A DNA stretch of 5,871 nt from an uncultured Collinsella sp. (GCA_900547655.1 URHQ01000105.1:1-5871); one strand, 5' to 3'. Shown: positions 1 through 5,662, counted from the stretch's first letter. Translations and numbers: made by a program. Notes: generated by a model not told the origin, from the letters alone.

Positions 1-70
1 GCGCAAGGGGCGCTGACGCGGCCCTCCCTCTTACACCACAAAAATTCGCGCGATCGTATCCCCGCCCGTG

Positions 71-96
71 CCGTGCAAAAAACGGAGTATTCAGCA
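71..96 (-). repeat. 26-bp inverted element, copy 1
   Basis: Read on the minus strand this is TGCTGAATACTCC, six bases of mostly T, then TGCACGG. The 13-base and 7-base blocks match copy 2 (283-308) exactly and with the same spacing. Only the six central bases differ: GTTTTT here, CAAAAA there. The copies face each other across 186 bases. The function is unknown; a protein-binding site or the ends of a small dispersed element are both possible. Confidence 0.5.
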
Positions 97-282
97 CCAC
101 GAGCTCTGCCGGTGCCGCTGCGGCTGAGTAACGTTGCGGAGATTGACGTCATTTTGGGCTCCGGTACGGCGCGAAGTACGCCCATTTGTCCCAACGGGGT
201 CTGCCCACCGACCAAAACCGCCCGCTGAAGGCGTTCTTGGGACCAATAAGGTATGTCCGGCGCGTATGCAGCCGTCCTGGCT

Positions 283-308
283 TGCTGAATACTCCCAAAA
301 ATGCACGG
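283..308 (+). repeat. 26-bp inverted element, copy 2
   Basis: TGCTGAATACTCC at 283-295, CAAAAA at 296-301 and TGCACGG at 302-308. This is the partner of the minus-strand copy at 71-96, with 20 of 26 positions identical and every difference in the central A/T run. Two blocks kept at fixed spacing around a variable homopolymer are more suggestive of a functional or mobile unit than of chance, but only two copies are visible here. Confidence 0.5.
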
Positions 309-377
309 TGCTTCCCAGGGGACCCGTGCGCGCAGCGAAAACCATACCCACGTTCCTATCCGCATCGCCATTTTGCT

Positions 378-447
378 GCACTGACTTTTCTGAATGCCGG
401 GCCCGAATTAGTTAACCTAGCTCCCGGCATTCAGAAAATCTAAGTGC
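378..447. repeat. Long inverted repeat upstream of the groES promoter region
   Basis: A perfect 16-bp inverted repeat has arms TTTTCTGAATGCCGGG (386-401) and its complement (423-438), around a 21-base AT-rich centre containing GTTAAC. With one base of slippage it extends outward to GCACT (378-382) and AGTGC (443-447). The stem base has T on the 5' side and A on the 3' side, the reverse of an intrinsic terminator, and no T-run follows on either strand. It sits just upstream of the chaperonin leader and could be an operator, a cruciform or an RNA hairpin. It does not match the CIRCE heat-shock operator. Confidence 0.7.
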
Positions 448-448
448 C

Positions 449-483
449 AAAAAATAAGATTTTTTGACTCCGTGTTGTATAAC
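449..483 (+). promoter_or_regulatory. Possible groESL promoter (weak)
   Basis: An AT-rich tract (449-465, a 7-bp A/T palindrome with a 3-base centre) resembles an UP element and runs into TTGACT at 464-469, a good -35 box. TATAAC at 478-483 is the best -10-like hexamer nearby, but it lies only 8 bases downstream, too close to pair with TTGACT in a normal sigma-70 promoter. No good -10 lies 16-18 bases downstream. Either TATAAC acts with another upstream contact, or the real promoter is elsewhere. The position fits, as groES starts about 95 bases downstream. Confidence 0.3.
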
Positions 484-525
484 CCGCCATTCGTGGGTAC
501 CATTCAACGCGTACGCAAACAAAAA

Positions 526-554
526 GGGTTAACCCGCGCGGCATGACCGCGCGG
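526..554 (+). promoter_or_regulatory. Palindrome and GC-rich hairpin in the groES leader
   Basis: GGGTTAACCC (526-535) is a perfect 10-bp palindrome. It overlaps a hairpin with stem CCGCGCGG (534-541) pairing CCGCGCGG (547-554) around the loop CATGA. The hairpin ends seven bases before the groES Shine-Dalgarno sequence and does not include it. An effect on transcript stability or on ribosome access is possible. The ATG inside the loop (543) is in frame with groES but has no ribosome-binding site. Confidence 0.5.
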
Positions 555-560
555 CCCAAA

Positions 561-568
561 AAGGAGGA
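561..568 (+). promoter_or_regulatory. groES ribosome-binding site
   Basis: AAGGAGGA, a near-perfect Shine-Dalgarno sequence, ends seven bases before the ATG at 576. It decides the groES start in favour of 576 over the in-frame ATG at 543, which lies upstream of it inside a hairpin loop. Confidence 0.85.
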
Positions 569-575
569 GACAAGC

Positions 576-869
576 ATGTCGTCTTTGAAGCCGCTTGCAG
601 ATCGTGTTCTGGTCAAGCCCGACGAGGCCGAGCAGAAGACCGCTTCTGGTCTGTACATCGCCAGCAACGCCCAGGAGAAGCCGCAGCGCGGCACCATCGT
701 TGCCGTTGGCGCCGGCAAGGTCAACGACAAGGGTGAGCGCATCCCCATGGACGTCAAGGTCGGTGACGTTGTCATCTACGGTAAGTTCGGTGGCAACGAG
801 GTCAAGGTCGACGGCGAGAAGTATCTGCTGATGCGCGCCGACGACATCTACGCTGTCGTCGAGGCCTAG
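576..869 (+). CDS. groES: Co-chaperonin GroES (Hsp10)
   Basis: This 97-residue protein is the usual GroES size. As a heptameric lid it caps the GroEL ring in the cytoplasm and closes the folding chamber during the ATP cycle. The N-terminal KPLADRVLVKPDEAE (5-19) is the conserved first strand. The mobile loop that docks on GroEL lies at about 17-36, with the hydrophobic contact LYI at 26-28 where E. coli has IVL. GTIVAVGAGK (39-48) and VGDVVIYGKFGG (62-73) are typical of the beta-barrel, and the end is DDIYAVVEA. The start at 576 is set by AAGGAGGA; beginning at 543 would add eleven residues unlike the family. groEL follows after 96 bases, forming the classic groESL operon. I see no CIRCE or HAIR operator by eye, so the heat-shock control is unclear. 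Confidence 0.97.
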   Translation: MSSLKPLADRVLVKPDEAEQKTASGLYIASNAQEKPQRGTIVAVGAGKVNDKGERIPMDVKVGDVVIYGKFGGNEVKVDGEKYLLMRADDIYAVVEA

Positions 870-905
870 TCTCGTCAGAATCTCTGATTCGTCTTTGAGC
901 GCGCC

Positions 906-939
906 CGCCGCATAGGACTCGGAAGCGGCGACGCGAGTC
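906..939 (+). promoter_or_regulatory. Structured spacer between groES and groEL, possible pseudoknot
   Basis: Two interleaved 6-bp inverted repeats lie in the 96-base spacer. CGCCGC (906-911) can pair with GCGGCG (925-930), and GACTCG (916-921) with CGAGTC (934-939). The order fits an H-type pseudoknot with loops of 4, 3 and 3 bases, or two mutually exclusive hairpins. The structure ends 11 bases before the groEL Shine-Dalgarno GGAGGA (951-956), so it could tune groEL translation or act as a processing site. The pairings are seen; the function is inferred. Confidence 0.4.
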
Positions 940-965
940 ACATTTCTTTTGGAGGATTACCTACC

Positions 966-2603
966 ATGGCAAAGAACATTACGTTCAACACCGATGCCCG
1001 CGCTAAGCTTGCCAAGGGCGTCAACACTCTGGCCGACGCCGTTACCGTCACCATGGGCCCCAAGGGTCGCTACGTTGCGCTGCAGCGCACGTTCGGTGCT
1101 CCGACCATCACTAACGACGGCGTTTCCGTCGCCAAGGAGATCGAGCTCGAGGACAACATCGAGAACATGGGCGCTCAGCTGGTGAAGGAGGTCGCCACCA
1201 AGACCAACGACACCGTGGGTGACGGCACCACCACCGCGACCCTGCTCGCCCAGGCCATCGTCAACGACGGTCTGCGCAACGTCGCCGCTGGCGCCAACCC
1301 GCTGGCCATCCGTCGCGGCATCGACAAGGCCGTCAACGCCGCCGTCGCCGAGATGAAGAAGCAGGCCAAGCCGGTCGAGACCAAGGAGCAGATCGCTTCC
1401 GTCGGTACCATCTCCGCCGGTGACCCCGAGGTCGGCGAGAAGATCGCCGAGGCCATGGAGGTCGTGGGCAAGGACGGCGTCATCACCGTCGAGGATTCCC
1501 AGACGTTCGACATCACCATCGACACCGTCGAGGGCATGCAGTTCGACAAGGGCTATGTCTCCGCTTACTTCGTCACGGACAACGACCGCATGGAGGCCGT
1601 GATGAAGGATCCGTACATCCTCATCACCGACCAGAAGATCTCCAGCGTTCAGGACATTATGCCCGTTCTCGAGGCTGTCCAGCGCGCTGGCCGCGGCCTG
1701 CTCATCATCGCTGAGGACATCGACGGCGAGGCTCTGCCGACCCTGGTCCTCAACAAGATCCGTGGCGCCCTCAACGTCTGCGCCGTCAAGGCTCCGGGCT
1801 ACGGCGATCGCCGCAAGCGCATCCTCGAGGACATCGCCGTCCTCACCGGTGGCCAGGCTGCCCTGGACGAGCTGGGCGTGAAGGTCGCTGACATCACCGC
1901 CGATATGCTCGGTACCGCTAAGTCCGTCACCATCTCCAAGGACAACACCGTCGTCGTCGGTGGCGCTGGCTCCAAGGAGGCCATCGACGCTCGTATCGCT
2001 CAGATCAAGGGTGAGATGGAGAACACCACCTCTGACTTCGACCGCGAGAAGCTCCAGGAGCGCCTGGCCAAGCTCTCCGGTGGCGTTGCCGTCATCAAGG
2101 TCGGCGCTGCTACCGAGTCCGAGCTCAAGGAGATCAAGCACCGCGTCGAGGACGCCCTGCAGGCAACCCGCGCTGCTGTCGAGGAGGGCATTGTCGCCGG
2201 TGGCGGCGTCGCCTTCATGGACGCTGCTCCTGCGCTCGATGCCGTCGAGATCGATGACCCCGAGGAGAAGATCGGCGTCGACATCGTCAAGAAGGCTCTG
2301 ACCGCTCCGGTCGCCACCATCGCCAAGAACGCTGGCTTTGAGGGCGCTGTCGTGGTCGACAAGGTCGCCGAGCTGCCCGCCGGCCAGGGTCTCAACTCTG
2401 CCAACGGCGAGTGGGGCGACATGATCGAGATGGGCGTCCTCGACCCCGTCAAGGTCAGCCGCGTCACCCTGCAGAACGCTGCTTCTGTCGCCAGCCTGAT
2501 CCTCATCACCGAGGCCACCGTCTCCGATGTGCCCAAGAACACTCAGCTTGAGGACGCAATCGCTGCTGCTACCGCTGGTCAGCAGGGCGGCGGTATGTAC
2601 TAA
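966..2603 (+). CDS. groEL: Chaperonin GroEL (Hsp60)
   Basis: This 545-residue protein is full length for GroEL. It forms the double-ring ATP-driven chamber that, with GroES, folds newly made and stress-damaged proteins in the cytoplasm. The N-terminal equatorial domain shows MGPKGRYVALQ (nucleotide binding), FGAPTITNDGVSVAKEIEL and the VGDGTTTATLLAQ motif with catalytic Asp86 (E. coli Asp87). The apical domain includes IIAEDIDGEALPTLVLNK and KAPGYGDRRK. The returning equatorial half has VEDALQATRAAVEEG, with Asp396 matching E. coli Asp398 needed for ATP hydrolysis, then IVAGGGVAF. The tail is short, ending GQQGGGMY, without the GGM repeats common in GroEL. GGAGGA at 951-956 supports the start. 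Codon use is strongly GC3-biased, as expected for a highly expressed gene. It sits in an operon with groES, and a terminator follows. Confidence 0.98.
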   Translation: MAKNITFNTDARAKLAKGVNTLADAVTVTMGPKGRYVALQRTFGAPTITNDGVSVAKEIELEDNIENMGAQLVKEVATKTNDTVGDGTTTATLLAQAIVNDGLRNVAAGANPLAIRRGIDKAVNAAVAEMKKQAKPVETKEQIASVGTISAGDPEVGEKIAEAMEVVGKDGVITVEDSQTFDITIDTVEGMQFDKGYVSAYFVTDNDRMEAVMKDPYILITDQKISSVQDIMPVLEAVQRAGRGLLIIAEDIDGEALPTLVLNKIRGALNVCAVKAPGYGDRRKRILEDIAVLTGGQAALDELGVKVADITADMLGTAKSVTISKDNTVVVGGAGSKEAIDARIAQIKGEMENTTSDFDREKLQERLAKLSGGVAVIKVGAATESELKEIKHRVEDALQATRAAVEEGIVAGGGVAFMDAAPALDAVEIDDPEEKIGVDIVKKALTAPVATIAKNAGFEGAVVVDKVAELPAGQGLNSANGEWGDMIEMGVLDPVKVSRVTLQNAASVASLILITEATVSDVPKNTQLEDAIAAATAGQQGGGMY

Positions 2604-2629
2604 GGCCGACAAGGTCTAGAACTCCCACC

Positions 2630-2772
2630 GGGGATCCGGGGGCGTGACGGGGTTTCTCTCCGGAACGTCCTCGGACATGCAAAGAGGCTCCGCATCGCGC
2701 TTCGCGCTGCGGAGCCTCTTTGCGTCCTGCGGAATGTTCCGGAGAGAAACCCCGTCACGCCCCCGGATCCCC
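2630..2772. repeat. Perfect 37-bp inverted repeat enclosing a terminator hairpin
   Basis: The left arm (2630-2666) and right arm (2736-2772) are perfect reverse complements over 37 bp, beginning GGGGATCCGGGGGCGTGACG. Between them lies the 16-bp terminator stem (2679-2694 with 2708-2723). The two unpaired gaps are each exactly 12 bases and share GTCCT near their start. Transcribed, the 143 bases would fold into one long, nearly continuous stem-loop. A normal terminator stem is 6-20 bp, so the outer arms are not needed for termination. Such length and perfection suggest a dispersed palindromic repeat or MITE-like insertion, recent duplication, or selection for structure. Confidence 0.9.
2679..2723 (+). 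terminator. groESL terminator hairpin, probably bidirectional
   Basis: A perfect 16-bp stem, GCAAAGAGGCTCCGCA pairing with its complement, is topped by a small GCGC-TTC-GCGC hairpin. The 3' arm ends CTCTTTGC and the 5' arm begins GCAAAGAG, so short T-runs lie within the stem on both strands, the arrangement seen in many bidirectional intrinsic terminators. The T-run is short and interrupted by GC, so efficiency is uncertain. It lies about 75 bases after the groEL stop and is the natural end of the groESL transcript. Confidence 0.75.
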
Positions 2773-2939
2773 TGCGTTTACGGCCTTGAGGTCGGCGTGG
2801 GCGAAGAATGTGGTTGATGGGGATACGTGTCCCTTTCGCTGTTTCGCGGCTTTGCCGCGAAAAGCGCGTTACTTTGGGATGGGTGGGGAACGTGGTTGTT
2901 GCGGCAGCTGATCCCCACCATAAATTACCCTTGGCATAC
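2773..2939. other. Intergenic region with hairpins, no gene seen
   Basis: No open frame here has family features or a good ribosome-binding site. Besides the hairpin at 2837-2866, GGTGGGGA (2882-2889) can pair with TCCCCACC (2912-2919) around 22 bases, and a 14-base near-palindrome GGGATACGTGTCCC precedes the first hairpin. Neither is followed by a T-run, so I do not call terminators. The region separates the groESL terminator from the promoter of the riboflavin operon. Confidence 0.5.
2837..2866. repeat. Hairpin between the two operons
   Basis: TTTCGCGGC (2842-2850) pairs with GCCGCGAAA (2854-2862) around a TTT loop. CGCT (2837-2840) and AGCG (2863-2866) extend it to 13 bp with one bulged G at 2841. 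T is on the 5' side and A on the 3' side, so it is not a terminator on either strand. The role is unknown; it may be another copy of a dispersed palindrome. Confidence 0.6.
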
Positions 2940-2967
2940 TTGCGCGAAAACCTGCCCGTGCTACACT
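2940..2967 (+). promoter_or_regulatory. Likely promoter of the riboflavin operon
   Basis: An extended -10, TGC-TACACT (hexamer at 2962-2967), lies 16 bases after the weak -35 TTGCGC (2940-2945). This predicts transcription starting near 2974-2976, exactly where the FMN riboswitch begins. The position is the strongest support, as the -35 matches consensus at only about half its bases. Confidence 0.5.
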
Positions 2968-2975
2968 TGCAATTG

Positions 2976-3162
2976 CTGTTTCAGGGCGGGGTGAAATTCC
3001 CCACTGGCGGTAAATCGGGCGGTGTCAAAGGGACGCCGTGGCGCAGGTAAAGTGCCTGCGGCCGAGCCGATGAGTCCACGACCCGTGTGTGCGTTGGTTC
3101 GCATGCCGGCTGAACTGGTGAGATCCCAGTACCAACGGTTAGAGTCCGGATGAAAGAGGCAG
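2976..3162 (+). ncRNA. FMN riboswitch (RFN element)
   Basis: The leader carries the conserved FMN aptamer blocks in order: AGGGCGGGGTGAAATTCCCC (2983-3002), GGCGGTA (3006-3012), GACCCG (3080-3085), CTGGTGAGATCCCAG near 3115-3129, and ACGGTTAGAGTCCGGATG (3135-3152). It binds flavin mononucleotide and lowers expression of riboflavin genes when FMN is abundant. The variable stem after GGCGGTA is enlarged: TCGG (3015-3018) pairs with CCGA (3062-3065), and inside sit two hairpins, 3020-3026/3032-3038 (one G-U pair) and 3042-3047/3055-3060. That makes a three-way junction instead of a simple stem. No terminator lies between aptamer and start codon, and the ribU ribosome-binding site touches its 3' edge, so translational control is most likely. 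The exact P1 boundaries are approximate. Confidence 0.96.
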
Positions 3163-3167
3163 GTGAT
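3161..3167 (+). promoter_or_regulatory. ribU ribosome-binding site at the riboswitch edge
   Basis: AGGTGAT matches the 3' part of the full Shine-Dalgarno consensus and lies three bases before the ATG at 3171. AAAGAGG (3153-3159) is a second possible contact. Both overlap or abut the closing P1 region of the FMN aptamer, so ligand-stabilised folding could hide them. This decides the start: the in-frame ATG at 3150 is part of the conserved CCGGATG aptamer block. Confidence 0.7.
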
Positions 3168-3170
3168 CTT

Positions 3171-3761
3171 ATGTCTGAACAGTCGCAGCATATCCATTTT
3201 GAGAACACGAATAGGTGGAGCACCAAACAGCTCGTTACCATGGCGTTGATGTGCGCCTTGGGCGCCCTGTTTATGTACGTGCAGCTGCCTATCCTTCCTT
3301 CGGCGCCGTTTTTGACGTATGACCCGTCGCTGGTACCGGCGATGGTGTGCGGGTTTGCGTATGGTCCTGGCGCCGGCACTGCTGTTGCCGCTATGGCTAT
3401 CGTTATCCATGCGCTCACCACGGGTGACTGGGTCGGCGCGCTTATGAACCTGGTTGCCACGCTGGGCTACATTCTGCCTGCGGCTATCGTCTATCAGAAG
3501 ATGCATACCTATAAGGGTGCCGTGATTGGCCTGGTGCTCGGCGTTATTGCCGCTACGGCGTTGTCTATGGTCGCAAACCTTACCATTGGCGTATGGTTCT
3601 GGTATGGCTCGGTCGATGTGATCGCCCCGCTCATGATTCCTGCCGTGCTGCCGTTCAACCTTATCAAGACCGTGCTTAACTCGGTGTTGACACTGGCGGT
3701 GTATAAAGCGGTCTCCAACCTCATCACGCCTAAAAAGGACCAGGTCAAAGGCCGCGCATGA
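3171..3761 (+). CDS. ribU: Riboflavin ECF transporter substrate-binding subunit RibU
   Basis: This 196-residue very hydrophobic protein has about six membrane helices (roughly 19-38, 50-64, 67-83, 88-108, 115-138 and 156-183), the size and fold of ECF S-components. It would sit in the cell membrane, capture riboflavin and deliver it through the EcfA-EcfT motor. Family-like features are LPSAPFLTYDPSLVPA (42-57), GFAYGPGAG (61-69) and an AxxxA pattern in helix 1 (Ala25, Ala29), of the type that contacts EcfT. Substrate assignment rests mainly on the FMN riboswitch in front plus similarity to RibU. The start at 3171 follows AGGTGAT; the ATG at 3150 lies inside the riboswitch. The stop overlaps the next start (ATGA, 3758-3761), implying translational coupling with the ATPase gene. 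Confidence 0.9.
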   Translation: MSEQSQHIHFENTNRWSTKQLVTMALMCALGALFMYVQLPILPSAPFLTYDPSLVPAMVCGFAYGPGAGTAVAAMAIVIHALTTGDWVGALMNLVATLGYILPAAIVYQKMHTYKGAVIGLVLGVIAATALSMVANLTIGVWFWYGSVDVIAPLMIPAVLPFNLIKTVLNSVLTLAVYKAVSNLITPKKDQVKGRA

Positions 3762-5662
3762 TTGAGTGTCGGGGCGTTTCCTTTAGCTATGACGGTGCCG
3801 TACCGGCGCTCGACGGCGTCGATCTGAATATCGAGGACGGCGAGTTTTTCTGCATCCTCGGTGGCAATGGGTCGGGCAAGTCGACGTTTGCCAAGCATCT
3901 GAATGCGCTGTTGCAGCCCGATGCGGGCACGGTACGCATCAACGGCATGGATGCGTCCGACCCCGAGCTGGTCTACGACATTCGTTCGACCGCGGGCATG
4001 GTATTCCAGAATCCCGACGACCAGCTGGTGGCAACGCTTGTCGAAGATGACGTTGCGTTTGGTCCCGAAAACCTTGGCGTGCCATCGGCGCAAATTGCGC
4101 AGCGCGTACGCGAGGCGCTGAAGGGTGTGGGCCTGGTGGGCTTTGAGCGCCACGAGACCCATGCGCTTTCGGGCGGCCAAAAGCAGCGCGTGGCGCTTGC
4201 CGGCGTGCTCGCCATGGAACCGCGCGTGCTCATATTGGACGAGGCTTCCTCGATGCTCGATCCGCGTGGACGCAAGGGCCTCATGAAGGCTTGCCGCGCG
4301 TTGCACGCTCGCGGCATGACCATCGTGATGATTACGCACTTTATGGAGGAGGCTGCCGAGGCCGATCGTGTCGCCGTGTTTCAGACGGGACGAGTTGCCA
4401 TGCTGGGCACGCCCGATGAGATTCTGACGCGGGCGAATGAACTCGTTCAGCTCAACCTTGACATGCCAGAGTCGTGCCGTTTGGGCATGGCACTTCGTGC
4501 GGAGGGCGTGCCCGTTTGCGCGCAGGTACGTGAGGCGGATATGGTCGCCGAGATTGCGCAGGCTTATGCCGAGCGAAGTGGGGCAGGCACCGCGGGGCAG
4601 TCTTCCGCATCCCAGTTGGAAATCGCTGACGGCACTGTTCCGGTAGACAACGAGGGCAACGCGTCGGAGCCCGTCATAGAGCTATCCCATGTTTCGTACA
4701 GTTATTCGCTCAGTCCGCGCGAGCGCCGCCGCTGGCATAAGCGCTCGGCCACTGCGGGCAAATCGAGCAAACAGGCTCTCTGGGGAAACGACCCCAGCAG
4801 CCCGTGGGCGCTGCGCGATGTGTCGCTGACGGTGCGTCGCGGCGAGTTCCTGGGGCTAGCAGGCCATACCGGCTCGGGTAAATCGACGCTGGTCCAACAT
4901 CTCAACGGTTTGATTCGCCCCCAGGAGGGATCCGTTCGCGCGCTGGGGCTCGATCTGTCAAACAAAAAAGACGCCGCTGCGGTTAAGGCCAAGGTCGGCG
5001 TGGTGTTTCAGTATCCTGAGCGTCAACTGTTTGCCGAAACCGTGGCGCAGGACGTGGCGTTTGGTCCGCACAACCTTGGCTTGCCGCAAGATGAAGTCGA
5101 CCGTCGTGTCGAGTCATCGCTCTCACGCGTGGGCCTCGACCTTTCCACGGTCGGCGACAAGAGTCCCTTTGAGCTTTCGGGCGGTCAGCAACGGCGTGTG
5201 GCATTCGCCGGCGTGCTCGCCATGGAGCCCGAAGTCCTGGTGCTCGATGAACCCATGGCGGGGCTCGATCCGGCTGCGCGCAGGGATTTCCTAGGGCTCA
5301 TCGATCGACTCCATCGCGAGGGCCTGACCGTTGTCATGGTTTCGCATAGCATGGATGACCTGGCCAATTGCTGCGACCGTATCGTCGTAATGAACGAAGG
5401 TGCGGTGTTTGCCGAGGGAACCCCCGTGCAGGTGTTTGCGCATGCCGATGAGCTCAAGTCGATCGGCTTGGGCGTACCTGCTGCTCAGCGCATGGCGTTG
5501 GCGCTCGCGGAAGCGGGCGTGCCGCTGCGTCGCGACGGGCTCTATACGGTTGAGTCGTTGGCCGACGAGTTGGTAGATTTGCTGATCGGTCGCTCGGACG
5601 GTCCTTCTAACGTCTCGGACATTGCTAAATCCAAGACGGTCGTGCGAGAGGAGGGCTGCTAA
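3758..5662 (+). CDS. Fused ECF transporter ATPase (EcfA1-EcfA2 double ABC domain)
   Basis: This 634-residue protein holds two complete ABC ATPase domains, which are separate EcfA1 and EcfA2 proteins in many bacteria. It drives the RibU-EcfT importer from the cytoplasmic face. Domain 1: Walker A GGNGSGKS (35-42), Q-loop Gln84, signature LSGGQ (137-141), Walker B LILDEASSMLD with Glu162, H-loop His194. Domain 2: Walker A GHTGSGKS (369-376), Q-loop Gln418, LSGGQ (473-477), Walker B LVLDEPMAGLD with Glu498, His530. All catalytic residues are present, so both sites look active. SMLD resembles EcfA1 and AGLD resembles EcfA2. Each half keeps its own C-terminal extension (about 225-270 and 565-612). 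The linker (about 272-305) and a basic insertion at 319-349 are low-complexity. It overlaps ribU by ATGA and the next gene by TAATG. Fused ATPases also occur in YkoD-type ECF systems. Confidence 0.95.
   Translation: MIECRGVSFSYDGAVPALDGVDLNIEDGEFFCILGGNGSGKSTFAKHLNALLQPDAGTVRINGMDASDPELVYDIRSTAGMVFQNPDDQLVATLVEDDVAFGPENLGVPSAQIAQRVREALKGVGLVGFERHETHALSGGQKQRVALAGVLAMEPRVLILDEASSMLDPRGRKGLMKACRALHARGMTIVMITHFMEEAAEADRVAVFQTGRVAMLGTPDEILTRANELVQLNLDMPESCRLGMALRAEGVPVCAQVREADMVAEIAQAYAERSGAGTAGQSSASQLEIADGTVPVDNEGNASEPVIELSHVSYSYSLSPRERRRWHKRSATAGKSSKQALWGNDPSSPWALRDVSLTVRRGEFLGLAGHTGSGKSTLVQHLNGLIRPQEGSVRALGLDLSNKKDAAAVKAKVGVVFQYPERQLFAETVAQDVAFGPHNLGLPQDEVDRRVESSLSRVGLDLSTVGDKSPFELSGGQQRRVAFAGVLAMEPEVLVLDEPMAGLDPAARRDFLGLIDRLHREGLTVVMVSHSMDDLANCCDRIVVMNEGAVFAEGTPVQVFAHADELKSIGLGVPAAQRMALALAEAGVPLRRDGLYTVESLADELVDLLIGRSDGPSNVSDIAKSKTVVREEGC

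Larger units (their letters stand above)
1..463. other. Region upstream of groES with no supportable gene
   Basis: I find no convincing gene here. Short open frames exist on both strands. One + frame is open from base 1 to a TGA at 226-228 and could be the tail of an upstream gene cut by the window edge. A minus frame runs from a GTG at 381 down to 91. Neither has a recognisable domain or a convincing ribosome-binding site, and frames of this size are common by chance in GC-rich DNA. The region holds a pair of inverted 26-bp elements (71-96 and 283-308), a 7-bp inverted pair nested between them (GTCCCAA at 188-194, TTGGGAC at 237-243) and a longer inverted repeat at 378-447. I see no tRNA or rRNA. 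The density of inverted repeats suggests a structured or repeat-derived intergenic region, but that is inference. Confidence 0.55.

Noticed and set aside
1..228. Frame open from the window edge to a TGA at 226-228, possibly the 3' end of an upstream gene
   Set aside because: About 75 codons without a stop is common in GC-rich DNA. No family is recognisable and the beginning is outside the window. Kept only as a possibility.
91..381. Minus-strand open frame of 96 codons starting with GTG
   Set aside because: It has no recognisable domain, no clear ribosome-binding site and mixed codon use. It spans one of the inverted 26-bp elements and ends inside the other. It could be an annotated hypothetical in some genomes, but the sequence alone does not support it.
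464..483. TTGACT and TATAAC as a standard promoter pair
   Set aside because: They are only 8 bases apart, against a needed 16-18, so they cannot act together as a normal sigma-70 promoter. The region is kept as a weak candidate only.
543..575. Upstream in-frame ATG at 543 as the groES start
   Set aside because: It lies in a hairpin loop, has no Shine-Dalgarno of its own, sits before the strong AAGGAGGA, and would add eleven residues unlike GroES.
957..2612. 551-codon minus-strand open frame opposite groEL
   Set aside because: It is a shadow of the strongly GC3-biased groEL codons. Its repetitive Asp, Gly, Leu and Val composition is the expected antisense reading.
2842..2862. Hairpin TTTCGCGGC-TTT-GCCGCGAAA as a terminator
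   Set aside because: The stem base has T on the 5' side and A on the 3' side, and no T-run follows on either strand.
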